Assembly: GCA_944324665.1 (NCBI GenBank)
Contig: CALUXD010000003.1
Location: 87,510 to 151,509 of the forward strand
Direction: 5' to 3'
DNA from: Candidatus Proelusimicrobium volucris
GTDB lineage: Bacteria > Elusimicrobiota > Elusimicrobia > Elusimicrobiales > Elusimicrobiaceae
DNA length: 64,000 bases
In this document: positions 1 through 9,288 of the stretch, one piece after another
How the letters are laid out: every line of letters starts with the position of its first letter
How positions within the stretch are numbered: position 1 is the first letter of the stretch
Notes under the pieces: generated by a model
What the model was told of the DNA's origin: nothing
What the model saw: only the letters and a program-made list of their open reading frames with translations
Database searches by the model: none
Made by a program: the position numbers and the translations under genes

Positions 1-1
1 A

Positions 2-1867
2 TTGATGTTTGCCATGTGCGGGATTTTATTTTTGATAGCGGCTTTTAATTTTAATTTTAAGCGGGCGGAGGAGTTTTTTGGATATGTTTTAATTGCCGCG
101 TGGGCGGTATCCGTTTACGGAGTGGTGCAGATATTAGATAAATATATTCTGCCTGGCATAGATCTGCTAAAGTGGACGGAATTCTTTGGTGAGAGAATCT
201 TTTCCACCATAGCGAACCCCAACTTCTTGGCGGATTTTTGTTTATTTTGTTTTTTTATAGCGCTTGGCCGTTTCCTTTATAGCCGGAAGATGAGCCTTGC
301 CGTTCTTATGGCTTTGCTTGTGGTTAATATAATATTTACCTTAAGCAAAGGCGCGTGGCTTGCTTTGGCATCGGGCGTATTTTTATTCGGGGCGATTTAT
401 TTGAATTTCTTTTCCGAGAAATACAAAAGCCATAGGCTGAGGTATAATCTTCTTCTTTCGGCGGTGTTGTTGGCGGCGGTATTGGCTGTGGGGGTATTCA
501 CCGCCAAGAGAGTGCAATCGGTAAATTTCAGGCTTTCCACTTGGCGTTCGGCTTTGGAGATGACGGAAGAAAACCCAGTATTCGGTATGGGAAAGGGTTC
601 CTTTCAGTTTATTTACACCGCCTATAAGCGGCCAGAGATATTTTATATGGAGGGGATCCATAACGGCGAAACGCAGCATGCCGAAAATTATCCTTTGGAA
701 CAAAGTACGGAGCTTGGCCTTTTGGGGTTAGGGCTTTTCCTTTTGGTGCTTTTTTGGCAGCTGGAAGGATCTTGGCGGAAACTTAAGGAGCTGGCCAACT
801 CCCCCAAAAACCGCAGGGAAGGCTTGATATTGCTTTCGTGCTTGGGTGCGGCAGGGGTGATATACATACACAATATGGTGGACGTAAGTATCTACTTTGT
901 GTCTACGGCGTATTTTCTGGCTTTGTTTTGCGGGATATTGTTCGCTTTAAACTTCGGTCCTTTGGAAATAAAGCGCCCTTTGCCCGAGGAAGCACCTGCG
1001 GGCGCCGGCAAACTTTTTAAATGGTGTTATCTCCTTTTTGCCGTATGTGCTGCGATTATTTTGTGTTTATTGTTTAGGGATTTTTATGAGATGAGTTCCC
1101 CGGCTTTGCAAGGCAAGATAAGATATTTTATTATTTACTGGCTGTTTTTTATTTCGGGTTCGTTATATACGGCGTGGTTGTTTTTGAGTACGGCCTTTGA
1201 AAGCAAGCGCATAAGCGTATTGGCTATATATGCCGCGGCTTTGGGGCTGATATATATAAGTTTCTTTCCTTTGAGGGCGGATTTTTATACTGCGGCCGGC
1301 GCGGGCTTGGCCGCACGCAAGAATGCATCTGCGCCGTTATATTACAACAAGGCGATAAAGTTAAATCCATTTGCGGTGGGTTTAAATCAATTCAGCGGGA
1401 TAGTGTTCCAGAATTTGGGAAGCAGGGAGAAGAAAAATCTCCCCTACGCGGGTGATCCGGAAAACGGTTTATATAACGATTACGAAAGGGCTTTGCGGGC
1501 GTATAAGAGGTCTTTATCCTTAATTCCCAACGATACGATGATACACTACAATTTGGGGGCTTTGTACCACGATATGGCCAAGTACGAGGTGCAAAAAGGG
1601 AACAAGGATAAGGCGGAGCAGTATTATAAACTTTCGGAAGAGTCTTTAAAGAAGTCTTTATTGCTTGATCCCACTTACGATAATGCCTATTATCAGCTTG
1701 CCAACATCGCTTTGGAACATAAAGATTACAGACGCGCGGCAAATTGGGTAAGCCTCTATATCGAGGGCCCCGAGGAAGTCTCCAATCCTCTGTATATCGC
1801 CAAACACAGAAACGACGCCGTAGCGCAAAATCATCTTAGGGGGATAAAAGCGGCGGGGGGAATATGA
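2..1867 (+). CDS. Wzy_C/O-antigen-ligase-family membrane protein with C-terminal TPRs (5' end probably cut)
   Basis: Polytopic inner-membrane protein of the O-antigen ligase/polymerase (Wzy_C, PF04932) superfamily. Hydrophobic segments fill roughly residues 1-430, with a long periplasmic loop in the middle. The last 170 residues form TPR-like helices, for example around SLIPNDTMIHYNLGALYHDM. Such proteins transfer lipid-linked glycans to lipid A core (WaaL) or to pilins (PglL/PilO type). The frame is open to the first base of the window, and the first in-frame start lies inside a hydrophobic stretch, so the true start is probably outside. It overlaps the next ligase-like gene by four bases (ATGA), so the two are co-translated. 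The acceptor cannot be read from sequence; the neighbouring pilin operon makes pilin glycosylation attractive, but that is inference. Confidence 0.8.
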   Translation: MMFAMCGILFLIAAFNFNFKRAEEFFGYVLIAAWAVSVYGVVQILDKYILPGIDLLKWTEFFGERIFSTIANPNFLADFCLFCFFIALGRFLYSRKMSLAVLMALLVVNIIFTLSKGAWLALASGVFLFGAIYLNFFSEKYKSHRLRYNLLLSAVLLAAVLAVGVFTAKRVQSVNFRLSTWRSALEMTEENPVFGMGKGSFQFIYTAYKRPEIFYMEGIHNGETQHAENYPLEQSTELGLLGLGLFLLVLFWQLEGSWRKLKELANSPKNRREGLILLSCLGAAGVIYIHNMVDVSIYFVSTAYFLALFCGILFALNFGPLEIKRPLPEEAPAGAGKLFKWCYLLFAVCAAIILCLLFRDFYEMSSPALQGKIRYFIIYWLFFISGSLYTAWLFLSTAFESKRISVLAIYAAALGLIYISFFPLRADFYTAAGAGLAARKNASAPLYYNKAIKLNPFAVGLNQFSGIVFQNLGSREKKNLPYAGDPENGLYNDYERALRAYKRSLSLIPNDTMIHYNLGALYHDMAKYEVQKGNKDKAEQYYKLSEESLKKSLLLDPTYDNAYYQLANIALEHKDYRRAANWVSLYIEGPEEVSNPLYIAKHRNDAVAQNHLRGIKAAGGI

Positions 1868-4419
1868 AAGATAAAATATTAAACATTTCAGCTACCGCGC
1901 GGAAGCTTCTTTTGGCGGGCTCGGTTTTTATGGCGCCGCTCGTCTTTTTTACCGATTTGACCAAAAATCCGTATATCGCGCAGGATCTGCTCTTGTCTTT
2001 GCTGATGAGCGGATTTTTGATTTGCTGGTCTGCCGAGGTATTTATACAGCGGGAATTAAAGCTTGCCTACGGCGTTGCGGATTTGTTTATGCTTTTATTT
2101 GCCGCGATTAGTTTGGCTTCCCTGTTTTACAATTTGGCTTCGGGCGGCAAGTTCTTGGCTTTGATAGGGGATTTTTCGCAGAAGGGCGACGTGTTCGTGT
2201 TTTCTTTTGTCGGCGGGTGGTTTTTGGCCAAATACATCGGCTCTTGGAAGTGGGAAAAATTCCGCGGCGAATTTTATTTCAATTTGCTTTTATGGTGTTT
2301 TGCGTGGTTTTTGTTCAATTTGTTTTCGGGAATATTTTTCTGGATATATGCGGCCTTTATGTGGTTTTGGGCGGGCTATGTGTGTTTAAAGCGTTTGGAC
2401 AAAGTCACTCCTTTTGCCCTGCTTGACGTTTTTACGGCGGTCTGCGCGATATGCGGCCTTTACGGTATACTTCAAAACGCTGGTTTAGAGATGATCTGGC
2501 AGATAAACATCAATTACGAATTTGGCTCGCGCGCGGTATCCACGTTTGGCAACCCGAACTTTCTTTCCTCGTATCTTGTAATATTTCTGCCGATGGTATT
2601 TTTAAGATTTATGAAGGCAAAGAGCGGCGGGGAGAAGTTTACCTTTTTCGCGATACTTGTGATAATTTGCGCGTATCTGGCTATAAGTATGACCCGCTCT
2701 TCCTGGCTTGGCGTAGCGGGTGCGGGCGCATTGCTTTTATTGTTTAAGGATTTCAGGGCTTTGCTGTTAAAAAACAAAATGCGCGCCGCGGCGATAATAG
2801 CGGTTTGTTTCGCGGTATTCTTTTTATGGCCTTCGGGGCAGGGTGGCGATAAGTATTCGCCCGCGGCGTCGCAAAGAATGGCCGAACTTAACGATTTAAA
2901 CGAGGCTTCCGCCTTTGGGCTTGGAGCCACCGCGGATAAACTTAATGCGGCTTATCATCAAAGGCTGATGATGTGGGCTTGTGGGCTTGAAATGTTTAAA
3001 GAGGCTCCTTTGCTCGGCAAGGGCTTGACGTCTTTTCAGACGAATTACGGGTTATGTCAAGGCGGGCTTATGTTCAAAAATCCGGCGCTCGGGCAATTAA
3101 AAACGCAGGCCAACGAGGCGCACAATCAATTTGTGCAGGTTTTGGCAGAAAGCGGGCTTTTGGGATTTATCTCGTTTATCTGTTTATTGGCGGCGGGTTT
3201 TTGGGGCCTTTGGAAGGCTGTGCGCGCGGAGAAAAACGAAGATTTGCGCCTTGCGTATCTATGCCTCGGCGCGGGTCTTGCGGCTTTTATTTTGGACAAT
3301 ACTTTAAACATAACTTTCAGGGCGGTGATAACGGCGTTTGCTTTTTGGTTCGTATTTGGAATGCTTAACAATCTTCGTCGCGCGGAAAAGACAAAAAAAA
3401 TAGGGGGCGTATGCGCCTGGAGCATATTGTTTGCTGGCATAATGATTGCGGTATTGTTCGGGGCTTGGCAGGTCGGATATTTTAAGGCGGAGATAACGGC
3501 GCTAAAGGGCTATAAGGCATTTGGCAAAGGGGATTACGCCCAGGCCGAAGTCTTTTTGAAAGAGGCGGACGCCAATGCCGCCATAAGGGCGGACGCGGCG
3601 TTCAGCGTGGTAAACGCCTTGATAGAAGAACGGAAATATCAGGAAGCACTGGAATACGCCTTGCGCGGGATAAAGAAGTATCCCGGTTATTATGAGTTTT
3701 ATCTTAGGGCGGCGGGCGTCAAGAGCGGCTTGGGCGACAATATCGGCGCGGCTCAATATTTAAAAGAGGCTTTGGAACTCTATCCCAACAATTTGGCTGC
3801 GGCGCAGGCTTGGTCCAAATTTGTGGCGGCGCTGCCCAAATTGCGTACGGCGGATAATGCCGAAATGGCGGAAAGCCTTTCAAAGATGTTCCCGTATGAT
3901 ACGGATATAAAGCTGGCTTATTTGCTGGCTTCTTTTGAAAGCGGGGAATATGATAAGGCTTGCATTAAAGGGACGGAATTTTTGGCGGAAGATATTTTTA
4001 ATCCGGACTATTATGATATTGTAAAGAAATGCGGCGCGGAAGGATTCCCGAACGAAGATTTGGTAAAGAAAGCCGATTTGTTCAAAAAGGTAAGGGGCAG
4101 AATAAAAGCGGAGAAATATAATTCCGCTTTGGAAAAGGAAGCGGAGAAATTTTACGCCGAATATCCGCAGGACGCTAACGCGGGATTGTTGTTGGCGGAA
4201 GTAAAATACAACGGCGGCAAGTATAAGGAAGCGGCAGATATTTTAATGCCCCATTATCTGGCGCATAAACATCAAAAACCGATTTCGTTTGCGTTGTCTT
4301 CGGCCTATTTGAAGGCGGGCGAGAAAGAGAAGGCCAAAGAAGTTTTGGAAGGCATTTTAGCCTATGACGCGCATGATGAACAAGCCTTGCTCAGGCTTAA
4401 AAGAATGAGCGACAAGTAA
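1864..4419 (+). CDS. Second Wzy_C/O-antigen-ligase-family protein with long TPR tail
   Basis: 851 residues. About 12 membrane segments occupy residues 15-560. The Wzy_C-type region contains short sequences close to those in the upstream gene (ISTxRSSWLG-like and FGNPNFLSSYL, compared with ANPNFLADF). Residues 570-850 are TPR/solenoid repeats, probably periplasmic. It is a paralogue of the upstream gene, and the pair likely arose by tandem duplication. The start overlaps the upstream stop (ATGA). No terminator is seen after it, but a promoter for the next gene lies 9 bases past the stop. Role: glycan polymerisation or glycan transfer to a lipid or protein; the substrate is unknown. Family call is firm, specificity is open. 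Confidence 0.82.
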   Translation: MKDKILNISATARKLLLAGSVFMAPLVFFTDLTKNPYIAQDLLLSLLMSGFLICWSAEVFIQRELKLAYGVADLFMLLFAAISLASLFYNLASGGKFLALIGDFSQKGDVFVFSFVGGWFLAKYIGSWKWEKFRGEFYFNLLLWCFAWFLFNLFSGIFFWIYAAFMWFWAGYVCLKRLDKVTPFALLDVFTAVCAICGLYGILQNAGLEMIWQININYEFGSRAVSTFGNPNFLSSYLVIFLPMVFLRFMKAKSGGEKFTFFAILVIICAYLAISMTRSSWLGVAGAGALLLLFKDFRALLLKNKMRAAAIIAVCFAVFFLWPSGQGGDKYSPAASQRMAELNDLNEASAFGLGATADKLNAAYHQRLMMWACGLEMFKEAPLLGKGLTSFQTNYGLCQGGLMFKNPALGQLKTQANEAHNQFVQVLAESGLLGFISFICLLAAGFWGLWKAVRAEKNEDLRLAYLCLGAGLAAFILDNTLNITFRAVITAFAFWFVFGMLNNLRRAEKTKKIGGVCAWSILFAGIMIAVLFGAWQVGYFKAEITALKGYKAFGKGDYAQAEVFLKEADANAAIRADAAFSVVNALIEERKYQEALEYALRGIKKYPGYYEFYLRAAGVKSGLGDNIGAAQYLKEALELYPNNLAAAQAWSKFVAALPKLRTADNAEMAESLSKMFPYDTDIKLAYLLASFESGEYDKACIKGTEFLAEDIFNPDYYDIVKKCGAEGFPNEDLVKKADLFKKVRGRIKAEKYNSALEKEAEKFYAEYPQDANAGLLLAEVKYNGGKYKEAADILMPHYLAHKHQKPISFALSSAYLKAGEKEKAKEVLEGILAYDAHDEQALLRLKRMSDK

Positions 4420-4427
4420 AAAAAGGC

Positions 4428-4455
4428 TTTACAAACACCTCTAAATTGATATAAT
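4428..4455 (+). promoter_or_regulatory. Sigma70-type promoter of the pilus/secretion operon
   Basis: TTTACA (4428-4433), 16-base spacer, TATAAT (4450-4455) preceded by TG at -15/-14 (extended -10). It lies 42 bases upstream of the first operon gene. The same 14 bases GATATAATCATAAT recur at two other promoters in the window (about 61536 plus strand, about 60200 minus strand). Confidence 0.7.
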
Positions 4456-4496
4456 CATAATGTGAAGTTATTTATATACCTTTAAAGGGGTACACT

Positions 4497-6440
4497 ATGT
4501 CGAATATCAAAAGCAGATTAACAAAATATGCATTGATGGCTTTTTCGTTATGCTTTGTTTTTACAGCCGTTTACGCCGCGCAAATGACAGCGGAAGATAA
4601 GCTCAATAAAGGTAAAATGCTGTATGAGGAAGGCAAATATGATGATGCTATGGATAATTTTATTGACGTATTCGTCCAGGGCAATCCTGAACAGATTTCC
4701 GAAGCGAACGAATATGTCAATATGATTCACTTTAAACGCGGCGGGGTGGAGGCTCCAAAAAAGGTTCCTTATGACGCCGAATTGGAAAAGAGCCGCGAAA
4801 CCGGCCATGAAGGCAAGGTTCTCTACGATTCAAGAGCCGGGAAACAGACCGACGAATACGGCGAGCCCGTAAAGGAAGCCAAAAAACCTGCCGTCACCTC
4901 AGACGGACAAGAAAAGGCTGTTTCCGCGGTGGAGGAGCCCACGATATATAAACCCGAGGGCTATGAAGAAGAAAAACCGGCGGAAAAGATAGTGGCGCAA
5001 AGCAGCATGCCTGCCGGCGACGACGCTGAAGTAAAGGCCATGAGGAAGGATAGCATAAACGCGCAGATAGCGGAAATGACAGACGCCGTATTGGCGAAGT
5101 TAAATTCGTATAAAGGAATAAATGTTTATATGCGCGGCGGAATGGTAGACGCCATCGATATGGAGTCGGACGTTATATTCGAAGACGACGGCATAACTTT
5201 TAAGAGATCTGCCAAAGAGATCTTGGATCAGGTTTATTCTTTGATGATATTAAGCGGCACCCCGTCGTTTGTATTATTGCCGCCGGGCTCATACAGCGAC
5301 AATGTGTCAATACAGGGCGTAAGGCAAACCGTGGCGTTAAATTCGTATTTGATAAATATGGGTATATCCAGCGCTAAGTTGAACTTTAATATGGGTTTAA
5401 CTACGGAAGAGCCGCCCGCCAAGTTCAGTGATTTGGAAGGTATTTCAATAGTATTCGATTACACCGCTAAACCTAATTTAAAATTAAAATCGACGGAACG
5501 TAATTTGCCGCCGGTACTCAGTTTGGGTTTATATCCGTTTAGGACTATAACTCCCGATGAGGATGAAGGTATGGTGGTAGATTTCTCCGTAGTACAGACT
5601 TCGGACAAAGTTGCAGATTGGACCTTGCAGATAATACAGCACGGCAAAGACGGAAAGTATTATGTAGTAAGACAAGTCGCTGGTAAAGGTCCTATATACA
5701 GGCAGATATTCTGGAACGGAAAGAAGCAGTATTTCGGCCAAATATTGCCGCTTGGAAGCTACACGATAATTTTAAGGGCTACGGATGTTGACGGCCGCGA
5801 GAAAGTTGTAAGACGTAAAGTGGAATTGTTGGAGAGTGCCGCTCAGAAGGAGAAAGCGGCAAAAGCCGCCAAGCAGCCTGCGTCTACGGATCCTAAGCTG
5901 GATTATACAAAGAAACGTTTGTGGACCAAACCTGCGGCTATAAGGCAATCTGGTGCTGACAAACTGGAAAGCGCAGCCGCTGCCGCGGTAAGCGGAGAAG
6001 ACTTTATGATGGAGCAGCCTGCGGGTATGCCCATGGATGACTACGGCTTGAGCACGTATTCTACGGGTGACTATGCAAACCCGGCTTCGACTGATACGAG
6101 TATGGGTTATAATACCGGATATAATACCGTAAATATGCCCGGCGCTGCTGGTACTGGGTATGACACGGGCGCTGCGGCTGGCGGTTATGGCGCGGATTTG
6201 GCCGGTTATGGCCTTACCGACGGAGCAAGCACCGGTACTGCTGCGGGCGCTTTTGATACAGGGGCTATGACGAACAACGCTGGCGGATATGGTGCTGCGG
6301 CTGGTGGCTATGGTGCCAATGCTGCGGCGGCGAACAATACCGCGGGATACGACGCTATGACCGGGGGCTATGACGCTAATGCCGCCGCTTTTGACAGCGC
6401 GGCAGCCGTACCTGACGATGCGGCCAATTACGAGTATTGA
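4497..6440 (+). CDS. Secreted protein with FlgD-Ig-like domain and Gly/Tyr/Ala-rich tail, first gene of pilus operon
   Basis: 647 residues. An N-terminal signal peptide (MALMAFSLCFVFTAVYAA region, residues 12-28) is followed by a TPR-like helical pair (LNKGKMLYEEGKYDDAMDNF) and a charged linker. A central conserved domain follows. Around residues 385-445 there is an Ig-like module of the FlgD/gliding type, with a WNGKKQYFGQILPLGSYTI pattern followed by RATDVDGREK. The last 130 residues are low complexity, with repeated GGYG, AGYD and GYGAN units. It sits directly upstream of pilM and within the operon, so it probably acts in the periplasm or outer membrane in pilus/secretin function. A specific family name cannot be given. 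RBS AAAGGGG is 7 bases before the ATG. Confidence 0.75.
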   Translation: MSNIKSRLTKYALMAFSLCFVFTAVYAAQMTAEDKLNKGKMLYEEGKYDDAMDNFIDVFVQGNPEQISEANEYVNMIHFKRGGVEAPKKVPYDAELEKSRETGHEGKVLYDSRAGKQTDEYGEPVKEAKKPAVTSDGQEKAVSAVEEPTIYKPEGYEEEKPAEKIVAQSSMPAGDDAEVKAMRKDSINAQIAEMTDAVLAKLNSYKGINVYMRGGMVDAIDMESDVIFEDDGITFKRSAKEILDQVYSLMILSGTPSFVLLPPGSYSDNVSIQGVRQTVALNSYLINMGISSAKLNFNMGLTTEEPPAKFSDLEGISIVFDYTAKPNLKLKSTERNLPPVLSLGLYPFRTITPDEDEGMVVDFSVVQTSDKVADWTLQIIQHGKDGKYYVVRQVAGKGPIYRQIFWNGKKQYFGQILPLGSYTIILRATDVDGREKVVRRKVELLESAAQKEKAAKAAKQPASTDPKLDYTKKRLWTKPAAIRQSGADKLESAAAAAVSGEDFMMEQPAGMPMDDYGLSTYSTGDYANPASTDTSMGYNTGYNTVNMPGAAGTGYDTGAAAGGYGADLAGYGLTDGASTGTAAGAFDTGAMTNNAGGYGAAAGGYGANAAAANNTAGYDAMTGGYDANAAAFDSAAAVPDDAANYEY

Positions 6441-6457
6441 TTATAAGAGAGGGTAAA

Positions 6458-8059
6458 ATGTCTTTTGCTTCAACGATAGACAGTTCCCTTGGCATCAAGA
6501 GGACTAACTATAAAGAATGTATAGGCATATACATATCTTTGACGGATGTATATGTAGCGCAGGTGCGGGAGAAATCCGGCGGTTTGGAGATAGATTCTCT
6601 GATAAAGCTGCCGGTAGGGGAAATACCGCCCGGCGTATTAAAACCCGCGGATTTGAACGAGGGGTTTTTCTCGACGCCTAAACATTGGCTTGATCCGATA
6701 AAGAAGATTATAGACAGCAAGCAATGGGCGACGAAAAATGTGGTGGTTACATTGGCCTCCAATTTCAGCATACACCGCCACTTTGTTATGCAGGATACTC
6801 CGCGCCGCTACTGGAAAAATACTATACCTTTACAGGCGCGCAAGTATATACACTATCCTTTTGAGAGGGGAGTATCGGATTATTACGTATATCCGTTCTA
6901 TGCGGGACTGAGCAAAGCCAAACATCTGGGCGTTGTTTTTTCCATGACTTCGGCGCGTATAGTACAAGTGCTTGAAGCCGGAATGAAGAGCATCGGCCTT
7001 AATTTGGTGGCTGTGGAAACCTCCCCGATATCAATATACAGGCTTTTTAACCAGACCGATAAGGAAAATGTATCGGGCAAGGGCTGTATATACGCCAATT
7101 TTACGGCGCATACCGGCCAGTTCTTATACGCGTTGAACAATGCGCCCGTTTTAATGCGGGAAGTGGAAGTCCAAAAAGCGATAGGCAACAGGAACCGCTT
7201 GGAAGTAAACAACTGTATGGATTTTATATCCAAACAGATTGAGAAAAATCCGTTTGAAGATGTTGTGGTAATTTCCGATGAAGCGGATTTTTGGGCTCCG
7301 ATATTGGAAAGCGAAGTAAAAAGGCATGTAAGGACTTGGAAGATTTCCGATATTTTTGGTTTTAAGGTTGAAGGGTTCGCGGAGATGGCGGCTATAGGCG
7401 CGTGCTTAAAGTTCGTCAATAAGAATGTTCCCGATATAGACTTGTACCGCAAGAACAGATCTTCCGACGAAGAAATCCGCAGCACGATAACAGTATGGAA
7501 ACTTGCTTTGATGTTGGTTGCCTTATTGATAATATGGTGCGGTTTTGTTCAGGTAAGGGCTGTATTTCAGTTGAAGGCATTGTCGGCTCAAACATTCACC
7601 AGTACAAAAGATATACCCGACTTTGAGGGCTTATATGCATCTCAGATAAAGGACAGAGTGAGCGCTATGAGCAGGAAGGCAAAATCCTTATCTACGTATT
7701 TGGAACCGGTAAATTATACGGAGAAGCTATCCGTTCTGCCGGATATATTGCCGCCGGAGATGTGGCTTACGGAGCTTGACATAAGATATCCATACAATAC
7801 CGGGGCATCGAGGCTCAAAGAAAAGAGCTATATCCGTATGGAAGGTGTAGCCAGCGTCGTTTCTGGCAGGGAGAAGGAACTGGCGTTGGGCAACAGGTTC
7901 AGAACGGTGGTGGATTCCACTCCGGAGATGGCTGATCTGTGTAAAGGCAGAGCGACGATATCTTACGATTTTTCTACGGCTCCGTTGAAGCAGCAGCAGA
8001 AAGATTTTGTGCTTGGCACTAAATTCTCCTTGAAATGCGAGAAGGAGGACAAGAAATGA
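6458..8059 (+). CDS. PilM-PilN fusion / GspL-like assembly protein
   Basis: 533 residues from the ATG with RBS AGAGAGGG just upstream; a start 21 bases earlier lacks an RBS. Residues about 20-330 are an actin-like PilM/GspL cytoplasmic domain (IGIYISLTDVYVAQV opening, GCIYANFTAHTGQFLYAL phosphate-2-like strand). A single membrane span lies at about 345-365 (KLALMLVALLIIWCGF). A PilN-like periplasmic part follows, including LPPEMWLTELDIRYP. In type IV pili, PilM and PilN are normally separate; here they are one chain, as in GspL of type II secretion. It forms the inner-membrane platform with PilO, PilP and the PilC protein. It overlaps pilO by four bases (ATGA). Confidence 0.85.
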   Translation: MSFASTIDSSLGIKRTNYKECIGIYISLTDVYVAQVREKSGGLEIDSLIKLPVGEIPPGVLKPADLNEGFFSTPKHWLDPIKKIIDSKQWATKNVVVTLASNFSIHRHFVMQDTPRRYWKNTIPLQARKYIHYPFERGVSDYYVYPFYAGLSKAKHLGVVFSMTSARIVQVLEAGMKSIGLNLVAVETSPISIYRLFNQTDKENVSGKGCIYANFTAHTGQFLYALNNAPVLMREVEVQKAIGNRNRLEVNNCMDFISKQIEKNPFEDVVVISDEADFWAPILESEVKRHVRTWKISDIFGFKVEGFAEMAAIGACLKFVNKNVPDIDLYRKNRSSDEEIRSTITVWKLALMLVALLIIWCGFVQVRAVFQLKALSAQTFTSTKDIPDFEGLYASQIKDRVSAMSRKAKSLSTYLEPVNYTEKLSVLPDILPPEMWLTELDIRYPYNTGASRLKEKSYIRMEGVASVVSGREKELALGNRFRTVVDSTPEMADLCKGRATISYDFSTAPLKQQQKDFVLGTKFSLKCEKEDKK

Positions 8060-8637
8060 AATTTTTCACTGATATAAAGGAAGGATTGTCAGACGTACAG
8101 AACATGTTGTTCGAGAAGAACTGGAATCCGTTTATAAGGCCGTTGGCTCTACTGTTGATAATATTTATTGGAGTATGGTATATAAACGGTGTGGCAAACT
8201 CTAAAGTATTGGAAGCGCAGCGCAAAGTAGACGCCAAAAAGGCGGAAGCGGAGAGCGCGAAAGAGTATGAGGATTCCAAAGCTCTTTATGATCAGCTTGT
8301 AAAGCAGCTTCCCGATTACAGCAAGAAAGACGAGTGGCTGTTGAGCCAAATGCTGTCGTTCTTCAGCAAAGTGGGGGTGGAGCCCTCTAGGACGGGCAAA
8401 CACATGTTGGACGAAGACGGCGATTTTACTCATTCTTCGGTAACGTTTGATTTTGAACTTACATACGAGCAGTTGGGCAAACTTATAGAGATGGTGGAAA
8501 ATAACGAGCAGTTTATGAGATTGTCCAATTTAACCGTATCGCGTGCGGAAGGCGCATTGGGGCGGCTGCAGGCAGGTTTTAGGGTTCACACATTATTTTT
8601 GAAGAGCAAAGATGATGCGGGAAAACCTGCGAAATAG
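8056..8637 (+). CDS. pilO: PilO/GspM-like inner-membrane platform protein
   Basis: 193 residues. Short cytoplasmic N-terminus, one membrane span at about 27-46 (IRPLALLLIIFIGVWYING), a coiled-coil stretch rich in Ala/Glu/Lys, and a ferredoxin-like periplasmic domain (FDFELTYEQLGKLIEMVEN), the usual PilO layout. The start chosen has the GGAGG box 7 bases upstream and overlaps the pilM-N stop as ATGA. In the pilus/T2SS alignment complex, PilO pairs with PilN and contacts PilP. Gene order M(N)-O-P-Q supports the name although sequence conservation in this family is low. Confidence 0.8.
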   Translation: MKFFTDIKEGLSDVQNMLFEKNWNPFIRPLALLLIIFIGVWYINGVANSKVLEAQRKVDAKKAEAESAKEYEDSKALYDQLVKQLPDYSKKDEWLLSQMLSFFSKVGVEPSRTGKHMLDEDGDFTHSSVTFDFELTYEQLGKLIEMVENNEQFMRLSNLTVSRAEGALGRLQAGFRVHTLFLKSKDDAGKPAK

Positions 8638-8649
8638 GCGGTGATAGAT

Positions 8650-9258
8650 ATGAGAAGAGAAATAAAGAGCGTTTTTTGTGCAATAACGATAATGGCGACT
8701 GCGATAATACCGTTAAGCGGACAGAATCCCGGCGGCGTTGTTGTGGACGGTAACCGCAAAACGGATATAATTGAGCCCGTGGTAACGCCTCAAGTTCCCG
8801 TTAAGGCGGCCAAAGCGGTGGGCAATCAAGCAAGCAGTTCCACTGCTGCGGCTAAAAAAGCCAATAAGGAGGTTGCGCCGAGGGTGGTGTTTGCCCCTAC
8901 GAATAACAGAGATCCGTTTTTGTCTATGGAGGAAGTGGATTCCATCGAGAAAGCGAGGTTGGCGGAACAGAAAAGGATTGCCGACGAACGCAGAAGAATG
9001 GAAGAGTTGGAACGCCAGCGCCGTGCAGAGTTGGAACGCCAACGCCAGCTTGAGGAGGAGTTGAAACGCAATCCGGCGCGCGCTATCATAGATAAAATAA
9101 CCATAGACGGTATTTTGGGTACGGAGGCTATCGTAAACGGAGAGATAGTCGGCGTAAACGGAACGGTGCTGGGCGCGAAAGTAGTGAAAGTGTCCGACGA
9201 TTCCGTAACATTTGTCTATAAAGGGCAAAGATTTGTAAAGAAGTTACCATTGATGTAG
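8650..9258 (+). CDS. pilP: PilP/GspC-like periplasmic protein
   Basis: 202 residues from the ATG; a GTG three codons earlier is also possible. A signal/anchor segment occupies residues 5-22. An Arg/Glu-rich helical stretch with a near-repeat (LERQRRAE then LERQRQLE) lies near residues 120-140. The C-terminal beta domain (IDGILGTEAIVNGEIVGVNG... VVKVSDDSVTFVYKGQRF) is typical of PilP/GspC homology-region modules that dock on the secretin N0 domain. It lies between pilO and the secretin, as expected. No lipobox is evident, unlike many PilP lipoproteins. Confidence 0.75.
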   Translation: MRREIKSVFCAITIMATAIIPLSGQNPGGVVVDGNRKTDIIEPVVTPQVPVKAAKAVGNQASSSTAAAKKANKEVAPRVVFAPTNNRDPFLSMEEVDSIEKARLAEQKRIADERRRMEELERQRRAELERQRQLEEELKRNPARAIIDKITIDGILGTEAIVNGEIVGVNGTVLGAKVVKVSDDSVTFVYKGQRFVKKLPLM

Positions 9259-9288
9259 TTTGATTGGTTTAAATTAAGGAGGAAGTTA

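Noticed and set aside
6061..6437. Tandem DNA repeat or CRISPR-like array
   Set aside because: The repetition is at the protein level (GYG/AGYD units) with variable DNA spacing; no conserved direct repeat separated by unique spacers.
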